A stretch of DNA of 64,000 nt from Spiractinospora alimapuensis (GCF_018437505.1 NZ_CP072467.1:2356001-2420000); one strand, 5' to 3'; counted from the first letter of the stretch, positions 19,273 to 29,053 are shown. Notes: a model not told the origin generated them from the sequence alone. Numbers and translations are program-made.

Positions 19273-19456
19273 CGACACCTGGCAAAAGTCTTCCTACAGC
19301 GGGAACGTCCGCCAGAGTTGTGTCGAGGTTCGGCTCGCCCAAGGCATTTCCGTCAATCTCCGCGACACCCAGCACCGCCACCTCGGCCACCTCACTCTCC
19401 CCACCACCGAGTGGCAGGCCTTCCTCTATGCCGTGCGCCAGGACGAGCTTGGCTAG
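19265..19456 (+). CDS. DUF397 small protein, partner of the XRE regulator
   Basis: 63 residues with the DUF397 pattern: WQKSSYSGNVRQSCVEVRL at the start and the C-terminal TEWQAFLYAVRQDELG. It overlaps the upstream XRE/DUF5753 gene by eight bases, so the two are translated together. Family members are thought to be antitoxin-like or co-regulatory partners of the XRE proteins; the biochemical role is not settled. Confidence 0.83.
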   Translation: MIDDTWQKSSYSGNVRQSCVEVRLAQGISVNLRDTQHRHLGHLTLPTTEWQAFLYAVRQDELG

Positions 19457-19618
19457 GTGCGAGGATCAGAACCACGCTGGCGGCGCGCTACCGAAGCTGT
19501 CGCTGACGGCCCGAACCCGCTAGATCTGGTGATCGTGTACTCGCGTTGAACCGTCGTGACGTGTCGGCCACGTTCCCGGAGCAGGACGAGCGTCGGGTTC
19601 CTGGCGGCGCGTGGTCGT

Positions 19619-20629
19619 TCAGAGTGACGGCTTGGTCGGCTCCGCGTCGGGTGATTCGCCCAGGAGGCGACGCAGGGACTCCACTCGCGAAGAGGAGACC
19701 GAGCCGGCCGTGCGGGCGGCGTCGAGGGCGCACTCGTCGGCGGTGGACAGGTGGGTGCAGCCGGGGCGGCAGTCCTCCAGGACCGGAGTGAGGTCGGGGA
19801 ACGCCGCGACGATGTCGGCGGGGTCGACGTGGGCGAGGCCGAAACTGCGGACACCGGGGGTGTCGATGATCCAGCCGTCGTCGATGGGGAGCGCCACCGC
19901 CGAGGTGGAGGTGTGACGACCACGGCCGGTGACGGGGTTGACGCCGCCCACGGCGCGTTCCGCCTCCGGAACCAGCAGGTTGACCAGCGTGGACTTGCCG
20001 ACGCCGGAGGAGCCGACCAGCACGCTCGTCCGGTCCCGCAGGTGTCGCCGCAGCTCCTCCACACCCGACACCGCGCCGTGCACGCTGGTCACCACCTGGT
20101 CGAGGCCGAGCCCGGCGTAGGGGGCCAGCACCTCGGTGGGTTCGGCGAGATCGGCCTTGGTCAGGCAGAGGAGCGGGGTGACACCGGCCTCGTACGCGGC
20201 GACCAGGCATCGGTCGATCAGGCGGGGCTGTGGATCGGGGTCCGCGAGGGCCATCACGATCACGAGCTGGTCGGCGTTGGCCACGATGACCCGCTCGACG
20301 GGGTCGGTGTCATCGGCGCTGCGGCGAAGCACGGAGGTCCGTTCCTCCACCCGCACCACTCGGGCGAGGGTGTCGGGCGCGCCGGAGACGTCGCCCACCA
20401 AGGCCACGGAGTCGCCGACGACGATGCTGCCACGCCCGAGTTCCCGGGCCTTCATCGCCACGACGGGGCGACCGTCGACCAGGCACCGGTAGCGGCCACG
20501 GTCCACCGCGGTCACGAAGGCCGGGGTGGCGTTCTCGTGCTTGGGGCGGCGGCGTGTTCGGGGTCGGGAGCCGCCACGTGCCCGGACACGGACGTCCTCC
20601 TCGTCCAGGTTCCGGGAGCGCGACCTCAA
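19619..20629 (-). CDS. rsgA: Ribosome small-subunit GTPase RsgA
   Basis: 336 residues. N-terminal OB-fold (about 30-100), then a circularly permuted GTPase: G4 TKAD, G1 [12 protein letters not shown], and G3 DTPG in [17 protein letters not shown], then the zinc knuckle with CRPGCTH and C downstream. RsgA acts in late 30S assembly. The TTG start at 20629 overlaps the aroA stop (TTGA), with GGGGTGGGG upstream. The aroA-rsgA order is shared with mycobacteria (Rv3227-Rv3228). Confidence 0.92.
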   Translation of the reverse strand: MRSRSRNLDEEDVRVRARGGSRPRTRRRPKHENATPAFVTAVDRGRYRCLVDGRPVVAMKARELGRGSIVVGDSVALVGDVSGAPDTLARVVRVEERTSVLRRSADDTDPVERVIVANADQLVIVMALADPDPQPRLIDRCLVAAYEAGVTPLLCLTKADLAEPTEVLAPYAGLGLDQVVTSVHGAVSGVEELRRHLRDRTSVLVGSSGVGKSTLVNLLVPEAERAVGGVNPVTGRGRHTSTSAVALPIDDGWIIDTPGVRSFGLAHVDPADIVAAFPDLTPVLEDCRPGCTHLSTADECALDAARTAGSVSSSRVESLRRLLGESPDAEPTKPSL

Positions 20630-21930
20630 GAGACGACCCCACCCCACAGCCCCGGAAAGTCGGGCAGGGTTTTGCCCGTGGTCGCAATGTTCTCCACCCG
20701 CACGTCGGGCACGCGTAGGCCGATCACCGCGCCCGCCGTGGCCATCCGGTGGTCGTCGTAGGAGTGGAAGACCCCGCCGCGCAGGGCACGGGGCTCGATC
20801 ACGAGGCCGTCGTCGAGTTCCCGCACGTCGCCGCCGAGGGCGTTGATCTCGTTGGCGAGGGCGGCGATCCGGTCGGTCTCGTGCCGACGAAGGTGGGCCA
20901 CCCCGGTGATCCGCGACGGTGTGGTGGCCAGGGCGGCGACGGCGGCGATGGTGGGGGTCAGCTCCCCCACGGCGCGCAGGTCGACCTCGATACCGCGGAC
21001 CTCCTGCCCGCCCCGCAGGGTCAGGCCCGACGCGTCCCGCTCGACGCTGCCTCCCATCTGGGTGAACAGTTCCCGCAGCGCGTCCCCGGGCTGTGTCGTC
21101 GTCTGGGGCCAGTCGGCGATCGTGACGCGGCCCCCCGTCACCAGCGCGGCGGCGAGGAAGGGGGCGGCGTTGGAGAGGTCCGGCTCCACCGTGATGTCGC
21201 CCGCGTCGATGGGACCGGGCGCGACCCGCCAGATGTCGGGGGTCGCGTCGTCCACGTCCACCCCGGCGGCGCGCAGCATGGCCGCCGTCATCTCCAGGTG
21301 CGGCTGGGAGGGCACGGGCGGACCCTGGTGGTGGATCTCGACCCCGCGCGAGAATCTGGGGGCACTGAGCATGAGGGCGGAGATGAACTGTGAGGACGCT
21401 GAGGCGTCGACGGCGGCGGGGCCGCCGGGAATGCTGCCCGTGCCGCGGACGACCGCGGGGATCGCCCCCCGCCCGTCGTCGTCGATGGCGGCGCCCAGCG
21501 TGCGTAGGGCGGCGAAGAGCTCGCCAACGGGCCGCTCGCGAGCCCGCGGGTCGCCGTCGAAGGTGACGTCCCCGGACGCCAGCGCGGCCACCGGGGGAAC
21601 GAAGCGCATGACGGTGCCGGCGTTTCCGACGTCCACGAGCGCGGGACCGCGCAGTTCCCGGGGTGTCACCCACCAGTCGCCGTCGGACTCCGTGATGACG
21701 ATGCCCAGGGCCCGCAGCGCCGCCGCCATGAGATCGGTGTCGCGGCTGCGCAGCGGCCGGCGCACCGTCGCGGGACGCTCCGAGAGCGCGGCGAGGATCA
21801 GGGCCCGGTTCGTCATCGACTTGGATCCGGGCAGCCGCACGGTGGCGTCCACCGGGCCCGTCGCCGTCGGCGACGGCCACAGGTGCTCGGGGTGGGTCTG
21901 ATCCGGCTGCGTGGGCGCGAAATCGGGCAT
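20626..21930 (-). CDS. aroA: EPSP synthase (3-phosphoshikimate 1-carboxyvinyltransferase)
   Basis: 434 residues. The EPSPS signature [16 protein letters not shown] is near the N-terminus, [18 protein letters not shown] is the second substrate region, and [11 protein letters not shown]-like [20 protein letters not shown] with [13 protein letters not shown] is the C-terminal signature. It joins PEP to shikimate-3-phosphate in aromatic amino acid synthesis; a DAHP synthase for the same pathway is at 29.4-30.5 kb. ATG 21930 was preferred to GTG 21936. Overlaps rsgA. Confidence 0.95.
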   Translation of the reverse strand: MPDFAPTQPDQTHPEHLWPSPTATGPVDATVRLPGSKSMTNRALILAALSERPATVRRPLRSRDTDLMAAALRALGIVITESDGDWWVTPRELRGPALVDVGNAGTVMRFVPPVAALASGDVTFDGDPRARERPVGELFAALRTLGAAIDDDGRGAIPAVVRGTGSIPGGPAAVDASASSQFISALMLSAPRFSRGVEIHHQGPPVPSQPHLEMTAAMLRAAGVDVDDATPDIWRVAPGPIDAGDITVEPDLSNAAPFLAAALVTGGRVTIADWPQTTTQPGDALRELFTQMGGSVERDASGLTLRGGQEVRGIEVDLRAVGELTPTIAAVAALATTPSRITGVAHLRRHETDRIAALANEINALGGDVRELDDGLVIEPRALRGGVFHSYDDHRMATAGAVIGLRVPDVRVENIATTGKTLPDFPGLWGGVVS

Positions 21931-22059
21931 GGTCACAGGCTAGCCGGTTCCTGGTGGCGGGTCCGGCCACCCGACCGGTGCGGCGACGCCCGTCTGGTTC
22001 CGCCGCCCACCGAGATGTCCCCGCGCTTCGGTCACCGGGAGGATCTACGCTGGGGCGAT

Positions 22060-22911
22060 ATGTGTGGACGTTATGCGCAGTCCCGGGACACCCACGAGCT
22101 GCAACTGCAGTTCGACTTCACGCGACCGTCCCCGGACGAGCTCCGCAACCCGCGGGCCTGGCCGCCGCTGGAGGAAGTGGCGGCGGACTACAACATCGCT
22201 CCCGGCTCACAGGTGTACGCGGTGCTGGGACAGCCGGCCAACCGCCCCGAGGGCACGGACCCGCACCAGCGGTCGCTGTGCACCCTGCGCTGGGGACTGG
22301 TGCCGTCCTGGGCCAAGGAGCCCAACGTCGGCTACAAGATGATCAACGCGCGTGGGGAGACCGTCGCCGAGAAGCCGGCCTACCGCCGCGCCTTCGCCCG
22401 TCGGCGCTGCCTGATCCCCGCCGACGCCTACTACGAATGGCAGTTGGTCGCCAAGGGCGACGCCGACCGCGCCGAGTCGGGAACCTCGCCCGCCACCGAC
22501 CCCGGGCACACCAAACGCAAGGCGCGTTCCCGTAAACGCCCCTTCGCGGTGCGCTACCAGGACGGGTCCCCGCTCGCCTTCGCCGGCATCTTCGAACGCT
22601 GGCGGGACCCCACCCGCGACGAACACGACCCGGCCGCGTGGCTGTGGTCCTGCTCCATCATCACCACCGAGGCGGCTCCGGCCCTGGCCGACATCCACGA
22701 GCGCATGCCGGTCGTCCTCCCGCCCACGGACTGGGACACCTGGCTCGACCCGGCGACGGACCCGGCGCGCCTGCGAGAGCTCCTGACCCACACGCCCACC
22801 GACGAGTTGGAGATCTTCGAGGTGGGCACCGCGGTCAACAGCGTCCGTAACAACGGTCCAGAACTCTTGAACCCCGCGGAGCAGGAGGGACCCTCCGACA
22901 CACTCTGGTAA
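22060..22911 (+). CDS. SRAP-domain protein (HMCES/YedK DNA-protein crosslink)
   Basis: 283 residues beginning MCGRYAQS, so Cys2 is the catalytic residue that becomes N-terminal after methionine removal and links to abasic sites in single-stranded DNA. Other family motifs are the NIAPG box, KMINARGETV, and PADAYYEWQ with the active-site Glu. The His in HERMPVVLPP is also present. A low-complexity basic insertion sits at about 150-170. It lies head-to-head with aroA, as Rv3226c lies beside Rv3227. Confidence 0.92.
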   Translation: MCGRYAQSRDTHELQLQFDFTRPSPDELRNPRAWPPLEEVAADYNIAPGSQVYAVLGQPANRPEGTDPHQRSLCTLRWGLVPSWAKEPNVGYKMINARGETVAEKPAYRRAFARRRCLIPADAYYEWQLVAKGDADRAESGTSPATDPGHTKRKARSRKRPFAVRYQDGSPLAFAGIFERWRDPTRDEHDPAAWLWSCSIITTEAAPALADIHERMPVVLPPTDWDTWLDPATDPARLRELLTHTPTDELEIFEVGTAVNSVRNNGPELLNPAEQEGPSDTLW

Positions 22912-22984
22912 CACAAAGCGTTACTCCTCGGCAAGAAATGGTTACGATAAGCCGTATACGGCTGTTGTTCCCTGAGGAGCGCAG

Positions 22985-23296
22985 ATGACGGCAACACATC
23001 ACCGTGCGGGGTCCGTCGTGGCGGTGAGGGTCCCCGGGCCCTCACGCCGAGGGCTCTGGCTGCGGGGTGTCGCGGTGGCCGGCTTCGCCGCGATCACCGT
23101 CGCCGCCGTCATCGAGGTGATCGCCGCGCTGTTGGGAACCGCCTCTCTGGCCACTCTCGTCCGCGCCACGTCGACGGTGGATCTGACCGACATCACCGTC
23201 CCGATCGCGTCGCTGCTGGTCTCGGCGGCCGGCATCGCTCTCATAGTGTGGTCACTCGTGCGCGGCAACGGCTGTGACCAGGGCAACGGCCCCTGA
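22985..23296 (+). CDS. Small membrane protein of unknown function
   Basis: 103 residues with two predicted membrane helices (about 26-50 and 70-90), a basic N-terminus and a polar tail. I do not recognise a family. The ribosome site CTGAGGAG lies six bases before ATG 22985. It stands alone between the SRAP gene and a structured region that may encode a small RNA. Confidence 0.6.
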   Translation: MTATHHRAGSVVAVRVPGPSRRGLWLRGVAVAGFAAITVAAVIEVIAALLGTASLATLVRATSTVDLTDITVPIASLLVSAAGIALIVWSLVRGNGCDQGNGP

Positions 23297-23345
23297 CTGT
23301 CCCATTTGGGCCATGACCGAGTATCCCGTGGGCTACAATTGGTAA

Positions 23346-23437
23346 CAGCGAGGGATCATGCTCCGCGTGGTTCCTCAGCCCACGGTCTCGCGCCGGTGGA
23401 GGTCTCTGGGGGGAGCCTCCACCGGCGCGGTTATTTT
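23346..23437 (+). ncRNA. Candidate small RNA with intrinsic terminator
   Basis: A TACAAT -10 box (23334-23339) is followed by about 45 bases of AT-balanced sequence and then a perfect 14-base stem (23389-23402 with 23416-23429, loop 13) and the tail TTATTTT. An overlapping inverted repeat pairs 23326-23334 with 23377-23385. No open frame fits here. This would be a transcript of about 90 nt between a small membrane protein gene and a methyltransferase gene. The alternative is a terminator for the upstream gene or a leader of the downstream one. Confidence 0.45.
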
Positions 23438-23523
23438 CCCTGCCGGTTCTCCCGCACCCTGGCTCCGCTTCCCAGCGTCGAGCCGCGCGGACCGGCCGAT
23501 CCCTCGACTGACACACTGAGCGC

Positions 23524-24306
23524 ATGACCGACGAGCCTCCGGTGATGACGCCCGCCGCGTTCGACGCCCAGTTCCGCGCACAGCACTCCAGCTCCCTGCT
23601 GCCCCACCTGTGGTCCCGTGCCTGGGGCGAGCAGTACCCCTCGGAGGTCGCTCCCAACAGCGGCTGCCCCTGGCGGCTCCTGGGGCTGATGGTGTCCCGC
23701 CTGCGCCCTGCCCCCGGTTCCACGGTCGTGGATCTCGGCTGCGGCCTCGGCGGACCGGGGCTGTGGCTTGCCCGCGCCACGGGGACGCGACTGGTGGGAG
23801 TGGACTGGTCGTCGGCCGCGGTGGAGATCGCGAGTGACCGCGCCCCCTCGTGGCTTCCCGACGGTCGGGCCACGTTCCACACCGGCACCTTCGACGACAC
23901 CGGGGTGGAGGACGCCGCCGCGGACGCGGTGATCAGTGTGGACGCGTTGGCGCTCGCCCCGGATCCCCTGTCCGCCCTGACCGAGGCGCGACGGATCCTG
24001 CGCCCCGGGGGGCGACTGCTCTTCACCGCCGCCGAACCACTGGCCGACCTCGCAGCCAACGACACCACGATGTGGTCCGATCCCCTCCGTGAGGTGGGGC
24101 TGGTCCCCGGGCCGTACCACGAGCTCCCCGACGAACGGGAGTCGTGGCGCCGCTTCTACGCCCTCGTCCGCGAGCACGAGGCCGCGCTCACAACGGAGAT
24201 GGGATCCCAGGCCACAGGCACCCTCCTCGCTGAGGCCACCATGCTCGAGCCCCACCTCGACGACCTCACCTGGGGGGCCGTCGAGGCCACCGCCCCCACG
24301 GCCTGA
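23524..24306 (+). CDS. Class I SAM-dependent methyltransferase
   Basis: 260 residues. Motif I VVDLGCGLGGPGLWLARATG at about 68-87, motif II VGVDWSSAAV, motif IV AVISVDALALAPD and LRPGGRLLFTAAEP. This is the UbiE/cyclopropane-synthase-like small-molecule methyltransferase class. The N-terminal FRAQHSSSLLPHLWSRAWGE resembles actinobacterial proteins of unknown substrate. Nothing in the flanks identifies a pathway. Confidence 0.8.
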   Translation: MTDEPPVMTPAAFDAQFRAQHSSSLLPHLWSRAWGEQYPSEVAPNSGCPWRLLGLMVSRLRPAPGSTVVDLGCGLGGPGLWLARATGTRLVGVDWSSAAVEIASDRAPSWLPDGRATFHTGTFDDTGVEDAAADAVISVDALALAPDPLSALTEARRILRPGGRLLFTAAEPLADLAANDTTMWSDPLREVGLVPGPYHELPDERESWRRFYALVREHEAALTTEMGSQATGTLLAEATMLEPHLDDLTWGAVEATAPTA

Positions 24307-24336
24307 CCACTTCCCCGCCCCAGCCCACACGGGCCG

Positions 24337-24816
24337 TCAGGCCAGGCGGGACAGCTCCTCCTCTATCGCCGCGCGCACCCCGTCGTACCGCGCGGCGAGC
24401 GCGTATCGCTGATCCCTCCACCGCGCGGCGGGGTACAGCCACACCGGTCGGGACACGAGCTCGGCCGGCTCCCAGTCGAACCGTGGCCACACGTGCGCGT
24501 GGAGGAACGGGTCGGTGTTTCCGAGGATCTCCAGGTTCACCCGGCGAAACGCGGGGTCACGACGGGCGCTGGCCCGCTCCACGGCCTCTCCCAACGCGTC
24601 CAGGTCGGACAGGAACTCGCTACGCCGTGTTCGGGGCAGCTCGGACAACCGTGTCACCGCGGGATCGTCCACCAGGAGCACCGAGTATCCCGGCAGGAAC
24701 TGGACGTCGCCGATCGCCGCGAATCCCGCCGTCATCCTCCGCAGCACCGTGGGGTTACGTCCCTCGAGCGCGCTGCCGATTCGGTCGCTCCGCCAGTGCT
24801 CGTCCATGGCGCGCAT
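24337..24816 (-). CDS. HIT-like nucleotide-binding protein
   Basis: 159 residues with a histidine-triad-type core: FLHAHVWPRFDWEP near residue 115 keeps HxH but the third histidine is replaced, as in several actinobacterial diadenosine-polyphosphate hydrolase-like proteins. GFAAIGDVQFLPGYSVLLVDD precedes it. Probably acts on nucleotide phosphoesters; activity is uncertain because the triad is incomplete. ATG 24816 follows GGGATGGGATC; ATG 24807 is equally possible. Confidence 0.7.
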   Translation of the reverse strand: MRAMDEHWRSDRIGSALEGRNPTVLRRMTAGFAAIGDVQFLPGYSVLLVDDPAVTRLSELPRTRRSEFLSDLDALGEAVERASARRDPAFRRVNLEILGNTDPFLHAHVWPRFDWEPAELVSRPVWLYPAARWRDQRYALAARYDGVRAAIEEELSRLA

Positions 24817-24967
24817 GATCCCATCCCGCGGCGAAGCCGCATCGGCGAGGCGGGCACCGATCCCAGCGCCCCTGAACGGATGAGTTGAGCAGAATCGGAG
24901 AAGCCGGAGCCGGTTGACCTCGATTAACGTGGCTCGTGTCCACATCGACAGCGGGAGGATGAGTGCC

Positions 24968-25444
24968 ATGAACGCCGTTCCAGGGTCAGGCGACGCCGAG
25001 AGCGGGGCGACGGGAGCGGGGTTCTCCTCCGCCGAGCGCGCGGCGATGAAGGAACGCGCCGCCGAGTTGAAGGCGGAGAAACGACGGGGGCGAGCGGAGG
25101 AGAAGGCCGCCGCGGAGGAACAGGCGGTGCATGAGCGGATCGCGGAGATGCCGGAGTCCGATCGTGCCCTCGCCGAGCGGGTGCACAACCTGGTGACGAC
25201 GGCCGCATCGGAGCTGCGGCCCAAGTTGTGGTACGGGCAGCCCGCCTACGCGCGCGACGGGAAGGTCGTGTGCTTCTTCCGCAGCGGGCAGATGGACAAG
25301 TCACGCTATTCAGTATTCGGCTTCAACGAGGAGGCGAACCTCGACGACTCAAGCGGCCTGTGGCCCACTTCTTTCGCCCTGACCACGATGACCGACGACG
25401 CCGCGGCCACCATCCGCGACCTCGTCCAACGGGCGGTTGCCTGA
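24968..25444 (+). CDS. DUF1801/YdhG-like protein
   Basis: 158 residues. A charged, probably coiled-coil N-terminus (about 25-70, rich in Glu, Lys, Arg and Ala) precedes a YdhG/DUF1801-like domain with PKLWYGQPAYARDGKVVCFF and KSRYSVFGFNEEANLDD. The family includes frataxin-like iron chaperone annotations of weak standing. ATG 24968 has GGGAGG nine bases upstream; ATG 24959 directly abuts it. Convergent with the HAD gene, with four bases between stops. Confidence 0.7.
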   Translation: MNAVPGSGDAESGATGAGFSSAERAAMKERAAELKAEKRRGRAEEKAAAEEQAVHERIAEMPESDRALAERVHNLVTTAASELRPKLWYGQPAYARDGKVVCFFRSGQMDKSRYSVFGFNEEANLDDSSGLWPTSFALTTMTDDAAATIRDLVQRAVA

Positions 25445-25448
25445 GCGG

Positions 25449-26141
25449 TCAGTTCACCAGCGCGGCCAGCGTGGCCGGGACGTCGCCAAGATTGTCCAGG
25501 ACGACCGGGGCGCCGGCCGCGGAGAGTTGGTCGGCGGTGAAGACGCCGGTGGCCACGGCGACGATCCGGGCGCCGCCCTCCTTGGCCGCGCGGATGTCGT
25601 TGGGGCTGTCCCCGACCAGAACGGTGGAGTCGGCGTCGAACCGGATGCCGGTGGTGGCGTGGGCGCGCCGCTGGGCGAGGGGCACCAGGTCGGGGCGTTC
25701 CTCGCGGTCGTCACCGTAGGCCCCGGACTCGAGGTCCAGGTACTGGTCCAGCCGTGCCAGCTCCATCTTGACTCGGGCGTTGGCCTTGGAGTTCCCGGTC
25801 AGCAGCGAGGACACCATGTCCGGGTGGTCCGCGGTCCGCCGTAGCACCTCGGGGACGCCGGGCAGGAGGATCGTCTCGGGGGTGATCTCCTTGGCCCGCT
25901 CGGCGAACTCCTTGACCAGGAGGTCACGGAACTGGGGGAACCAGTCACCGGGGTCACGCATGCCGTTGGCGTGCAGGGTCTCGGTGAACCACTTCCACTC
26001 GGTGCGGCCCGGGCCCTGGGTGCGCTCGAAGTCGCTCAGGCCGGTGAACTCGCGGAAGGCCGCCGCGAATGCGGCGTATCCCGTCCCGTCGGAGTCGATC
26101 AGGGTCCGGTCGATGTCCCACAAGATGAGTCGAGTTCCCAC
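25449..26141 (-). CDS. HAD-superfamily hydrolase (phosphoglycolate phosphatase-like)
   Basis: 230 residues. HAD motif I is LILWDIDRTLIDSDG (nucleophile Asp in DID), motif II SSLLTGNS, motif III Lys in the ARVKMEL region, and motif IV TVLVGDSPNDIRAA. The helical cap between motifs I and II places it in the Gph/PGMB class of small-molecule phosphatases. GTG 26141 follows AAAGGGCAGGC. Separated from glyA by a hairpin. Confidence 0.8.
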   Translation of the reverse strand: MGTRLILWDIDRTLIDSDGTGYAAFAAAFREFTGLSDFERTQGPGRTEWKWFTETLHANGMRDPGDWFPQFRDLLVKEFAERAKEITPETILLPGVPEVLRRTADHPDMVSSLLTGNSKANARVKMELARLDQYLDLESGAYGDDREERPDLVPLAQRRAHATTGIRFDADSTVLVGDSPNDIRAAKEGGARIVAVATGVFTADQLSAAGAPVVLDNLGDVPATLAALVN

Positions 26142-26226
26142 GCCTGCCCTTTCCCCGTGCCGGCACCGACCACCCACGCTATCGAACGGCCGGCGGGCCT
26201 CCGCCGGGGAGGTGCGCCCGAGGGTC

Positions 26227-26261
26227 GGGGGTCACCCGGCCGCGAGGGCCGGGTCACCCCC
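26227..26261 (-). terminator. Terminator hairpin after glyA
   Basis: Arms of 15 bases (GGGGGTCACCCGGCC and GGCCGGGTCACCCCC, two mismatched positions) around GCGAG, five bases beyond the glyA stop. It separates the glycine cleavage/glyA operon from the HAD gene. Confidence 0.6.
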
Positions 26262-26265
26262 GCTC

Positions 26266-27534
26266 TCAGGAGCCGATCCCCGGGTACAGGGGGTGCTTGC
26301 GCGCCAGCGCGGTGACCCGAGCGCTGAGAGCCTCAGCGTCGAAGTCCGGCCGGAGCGCGGCGGCGATGACGTCGGCCACCTCGGTGAAGTCCTCCTCGGA
26401 GAATCCACGGGTCGCCAGCGCCGGGGTCCCGATCCGTAGTCCGGAGGTCACCATCGGCGGACGCGGGTCCCCGGGGACCGCGTTGCGGTTGACGGTGATC
26501 CCGATCTCGTGCAGCCGGTCCTCGGCCTGACGCCCGTCCAGCTCCGACTCACGCAGGTCCACCAGCACCAGGTGGACATCCGTGCCTCCGGTGAGGACGC
26601 GGACACCGACCTCGGAGGCGTCGGACTGCGACAGCCGCTCGGCGAGGATTCGGGCACCCGCCAGCGTGCGGCGCTGCCGGTCCTTGAACTCCTCGGATCC
26701 GGCGATCTTCAGCGCCACGGCCTTACCGGCGATGGCGTGTTCCAGCGGCCCGCCCTGGAGCCCCGGGAACACGGCCGAGTTGAGCTTCTTTCCGTACTCC
26801 TCCTTGGCCAGGATCAGTCCAGCACGCGGACCACCCAGGGTCTTGTGCGTCGTCGTGGTGACGACATCCGCGTGCGGGACCGGGTTGGGGTGCAGTCCCG
26901 CGGCCACCAGGCCCGCGAAGTGGGCCATGTCAACCAGCAGCAGCGCGCCCACCTCGTCGGCGATCGCCCGGAAGCGGGCGAAGTCGAGTTGACGCGGATA
27001 GGCCGACCACCCAGCGACGATCATGCGCGGCTGGTGTTCCTTCGCCAGCTTCGCGACCTCGTCGTAGTCCACCAGCCCCGTGGACTCGTCCACGTGGTAG
27101 GCGACGGCGTTGAGGATCTTCCCGGAGTAGTTCAGCCGCATCCCGTGCGTGAGATGGCCGCCATGGGCCAGGTCCAGACCAAGAATGGTGTCGCCGGCGT
27201 TGAGCAGTGCGAAGTAGACGGCCGTGTTGGCCTGCGCGCCCGCGTGCGGCTGCACGTTGGCGTACTCGGCGCCGAACAGTTCCTTGGCCCGGTCGATCGC
27301 GAGCTGTTCGATCACATCGACATGCTCGCAGCCGCCGTAGTAACGCTTCCCGGGGTAGCCTTCCGCGTATTTGTTGGTGAGCACTGACCCTTGTGCCTCT
27401 AGAACCGCCTGCGGAGCGAAGTTCTCCGAAGCGATCATCTCCAGGGTGTCACGCTGGCGCCGAAGCTCCGCGTCCACCGCGGTCGCTACCTCAGGGTCGA
27501 CCTGCGCGAGCGGCTGGTTGAGGAGGCTGGACAT
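26266..27534 (-). CDS. glyA: Serine hydroxymethyltransferase
   Basis: 422 residues, PLP enzyme interconverting serine and glycine with tetrahydrofolate. The PLP-lysine region reads [19 protein letters not shown], with IASENFAP near the N-terminus and [16 protein letters not shown]. Length is typical. It sits directly behind gcvH (four bases between them) in a gcvT-gcvH-glyA operon, with AAGGAGA before ATG 27534. The tandem glycine riboswitch ahead of gcvT therefore probably controls it too. Confidence 0.96.
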   Translation of the reverse strand: MSSLLNQPLAQVDPEVATAVDAELRRQRDTLEMIASENFAPQAVLEAQGSVLTNKYAEGYPGKRYYGGCEHVDVIEQLAIDRAKELFGAEYANVQPHAGAQANTAVYFALLNAGDTILGLDLAHGGHLTHGMRLNYSGKILNAVAYHVDESTGLVDYDEVAKLAKEHQPRMIVAGWSAYPRQLDFARFRAIADEVGALLLVDMAHFAGLVAAGLHPNPVPHADVVTTTTHKTLGGPRAGLILAKEEYGKKLNSAVFPGLQGGPLEHAIAGKAVALKIAGSEEFKDRQRRTLAGARILAERLSQSDASEVGVRVLTGGTDVHLVLVDLRESELDGRQAEDRLHEIGITVNRNAVPGDPRPPMVTSGLRIGTPALATRGFSEEDFTEVADVIAAALRPDFDAEALSARVTALARKHPLYPGIGS

Positions 27535-27538
27535 GCGC

Positions 27539-27919
27539 TTAACTCTCTCCTTCGATGAGGCTTGTGTACTGCTCCGGGGTCATCAGGTCCTCGGGGTCCT
27601 GGGCCAGTTCGACCTTGAACAGCCACCCCTGACCGTAGGGGTCACTCCCCACGGTCTCCGGATCGTCCTCGACGGATTGGTTGACCTCAACCACCTCCCC
27701 GTCGACCGGCGAATAGATGTCGCTGACGGATTTGGTGGACTCGACTTCGCCACACGTCTCTCCGGCAGTGACGGAGGAGCCCACCTCGGGCGCCTCCACA
27801 TAGACAATCTCGCCCAGGGCTTCGGCCGCGTACGCGGTGATCCCCACGGTGGCGACTCCGTCGGTCACGGATACCCACTCGTGCTCGCTCGTGTAGCCCA
27901 GCTCGGCAGGAACGCTCAA
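27539..27919 (-). CDS. gcvH: Glycine cleavage system H protein
   Basis: 126-residue lipoyl carrier. The lipoyl lysine is K63 in VESTKSVSD, with YTSEHEWV at the N-terminus and [10 protein letters not shown] after it. It shuttles the aminomethyl group between GcvP, GcvT and GcvL. The start is TTG 27919 with AAGGAG seven bases upstream; an in-frame ATG at 27940 lies upstream of that ribosome site. Between gcvT and glyA; gcvP is not in the window. Confidence 0.94.
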   Translation of the reverse strand: MSVPAELGYTSEHEWVSVTDGVATVGITAYAAEALGEIVYVEAPEVGSSVTAGETCGEVESTKSVSDIYSPVDGEVVEVNQSVEDDPETVGSDPYGQGWLFKVELAQDPEDLMTPEQYTSLIEGES

Positions 27920-27952
27920 CTCCGTACTCCTTGATTCCAACAGACGACGCCC

Positions 27953-29053
27953 TCAGCGTTGACGCCTGTAGAACGGCAGCTCGACCGCGTCGGCGGGCTC
28001 CGGTCTGCCACGAACGTCCACAGCCAGCTCGCCGCCGGCGTCGATTTCGGTGTCCAGATATGCCATCGCAATGGGGCGCCCTACCGTCGGCGAGGGCGCC
28101 CCGCTGGTGATCGTGCCGACTCGGGCACCTTCGTGCAACACGGCGTACCCCTGACGGGGCACTCTCCGTCCGCGTCCGACCAAACCCACCAGACGGCTGC
28201 GTGGGCCGGCCTCCGCGCGCGCCCGCAGCGCGGAGCGCCCCACGAAATCCGCGGGTTTCTCCAGGTTTACCACCCGCCCAAGCCCAGCTTCGTACGGAGT
28301 GACGTCACGGGAGAGCTCATGCCCGTACAGGGGCATGCCGGCCTCCAGGCGCAGCGTGTCCCGAGCGGAGAGTCCGGCCGGGAGAAGCCCGTGGTCGCGG
28401 CCCGCGTCGGTCAGCGCTTCCCACAGCGCGGGCGCCCGTTCGGGCTCTCGGAGGAAAAGTTCGAACCCGTCCTCTCCGGTGTATCCGGTCCGCGCGAGGA
28501 GGACGTCGTGTCCGGCGACCGTAGCGGTGTAGCCGGCGAAGTACTTGATCTCGTCGAGCGGGGTGTCGGTGAGGCCGGCGAGGATGGTCACGGCGTTGGG
28601 GCCCTGCACCGCGAGCAGGGCGTAGTCGGCGGAGTCGTCGATGACCTGGGCGTCGAAGCCGGAGGCCCGCTCCAGCAGCGCGTCCACGACCACGTCGGTG
28701 TTGGCCGCGTTGGCGACGACGAGGTACTCGTCCTCACCGAGCCGGTAGGTGATCAGGTCGTCGAGGACGCCGCCCTCGGCGTCGGTGATCATTGAGTAGC
28801 GGGCGCGGCCGGGACGCAGCGTGGACATCGCGCCGACGAGCGCGTAGTCCAGGGCGTCGCCCGCCTGCCGCCCCGTGACCCGGATCTCGCCCATGTGCGA
28901 AAGGTCGAACAGGCCCGCCTGGTGACGCACGGCGAGGTGTTCCTCGCTCTCGCGGGCGTAGCGAACCGGCATCTGCCAGCCGGCGAAGTCGACGAGGGTG
29001 GCTCCGAGGTTCTGGTGCACCTCGTAGAGAGGTGTGCGGCGGGGTTCTTTCAC
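27953..29053 (-). CDS. gcvT: Glycine cleavage system T protein (aminomethyltransferase)
   Basis: 366 residues. Typical GcvT motifs are present: TPLYEVHQNLGATLVDFAGW, VRHQAGLFDLSHMGEI, ARTGYTGEDGFE and RLEAGMPLYGHE. It releases ammonia from the aminomethyl group on GcvH and makes 5,10-methylene-THF. I chose GTG 29053 with GGGAG five bases upstream; GTG 29059 is the other option. Preceded by a tandem glycine riboswitch. Confidence 0.95.
   Translation of the reverse strand: MKEPRRTPLYEVHQNLGATLVDFAGWQMPVRYARESEEHLAVRHQAGLFDLSHMGEIRVTGRQAGDALDYALVGAMSTLRPGRARYSMITDAEGGVLDDLITYRLGEDEYLVVANAANTDVVVDALLERASGFDAQVIDDSADYALLAVQGPNAVTILAGLTDTPLDEIKYFAGYTATVAGHDVLLARTGYTGEDGFELFLREPERAPALWEALTDAGRDHGLLPAGLSARDTLRLEAGMPLYGHELSRDVTPYEAGLGRVVNLEKPADFVGRSALRARAEAGPRSRLVGLVGRGRRVPRQGYAVLHEGARVGTITSGAPSPTVGRPIAMAYLDTEIDAGGELAVDVRGRPEPADAVELPFYRRQR

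Noticed and set aside
23326-23437. 6C RNA on the minus strand (loop with six C)
   Set aside because: The known motif has two C-rich loops; here only one loop is C-rich and the minus strand lacks a U-tail.
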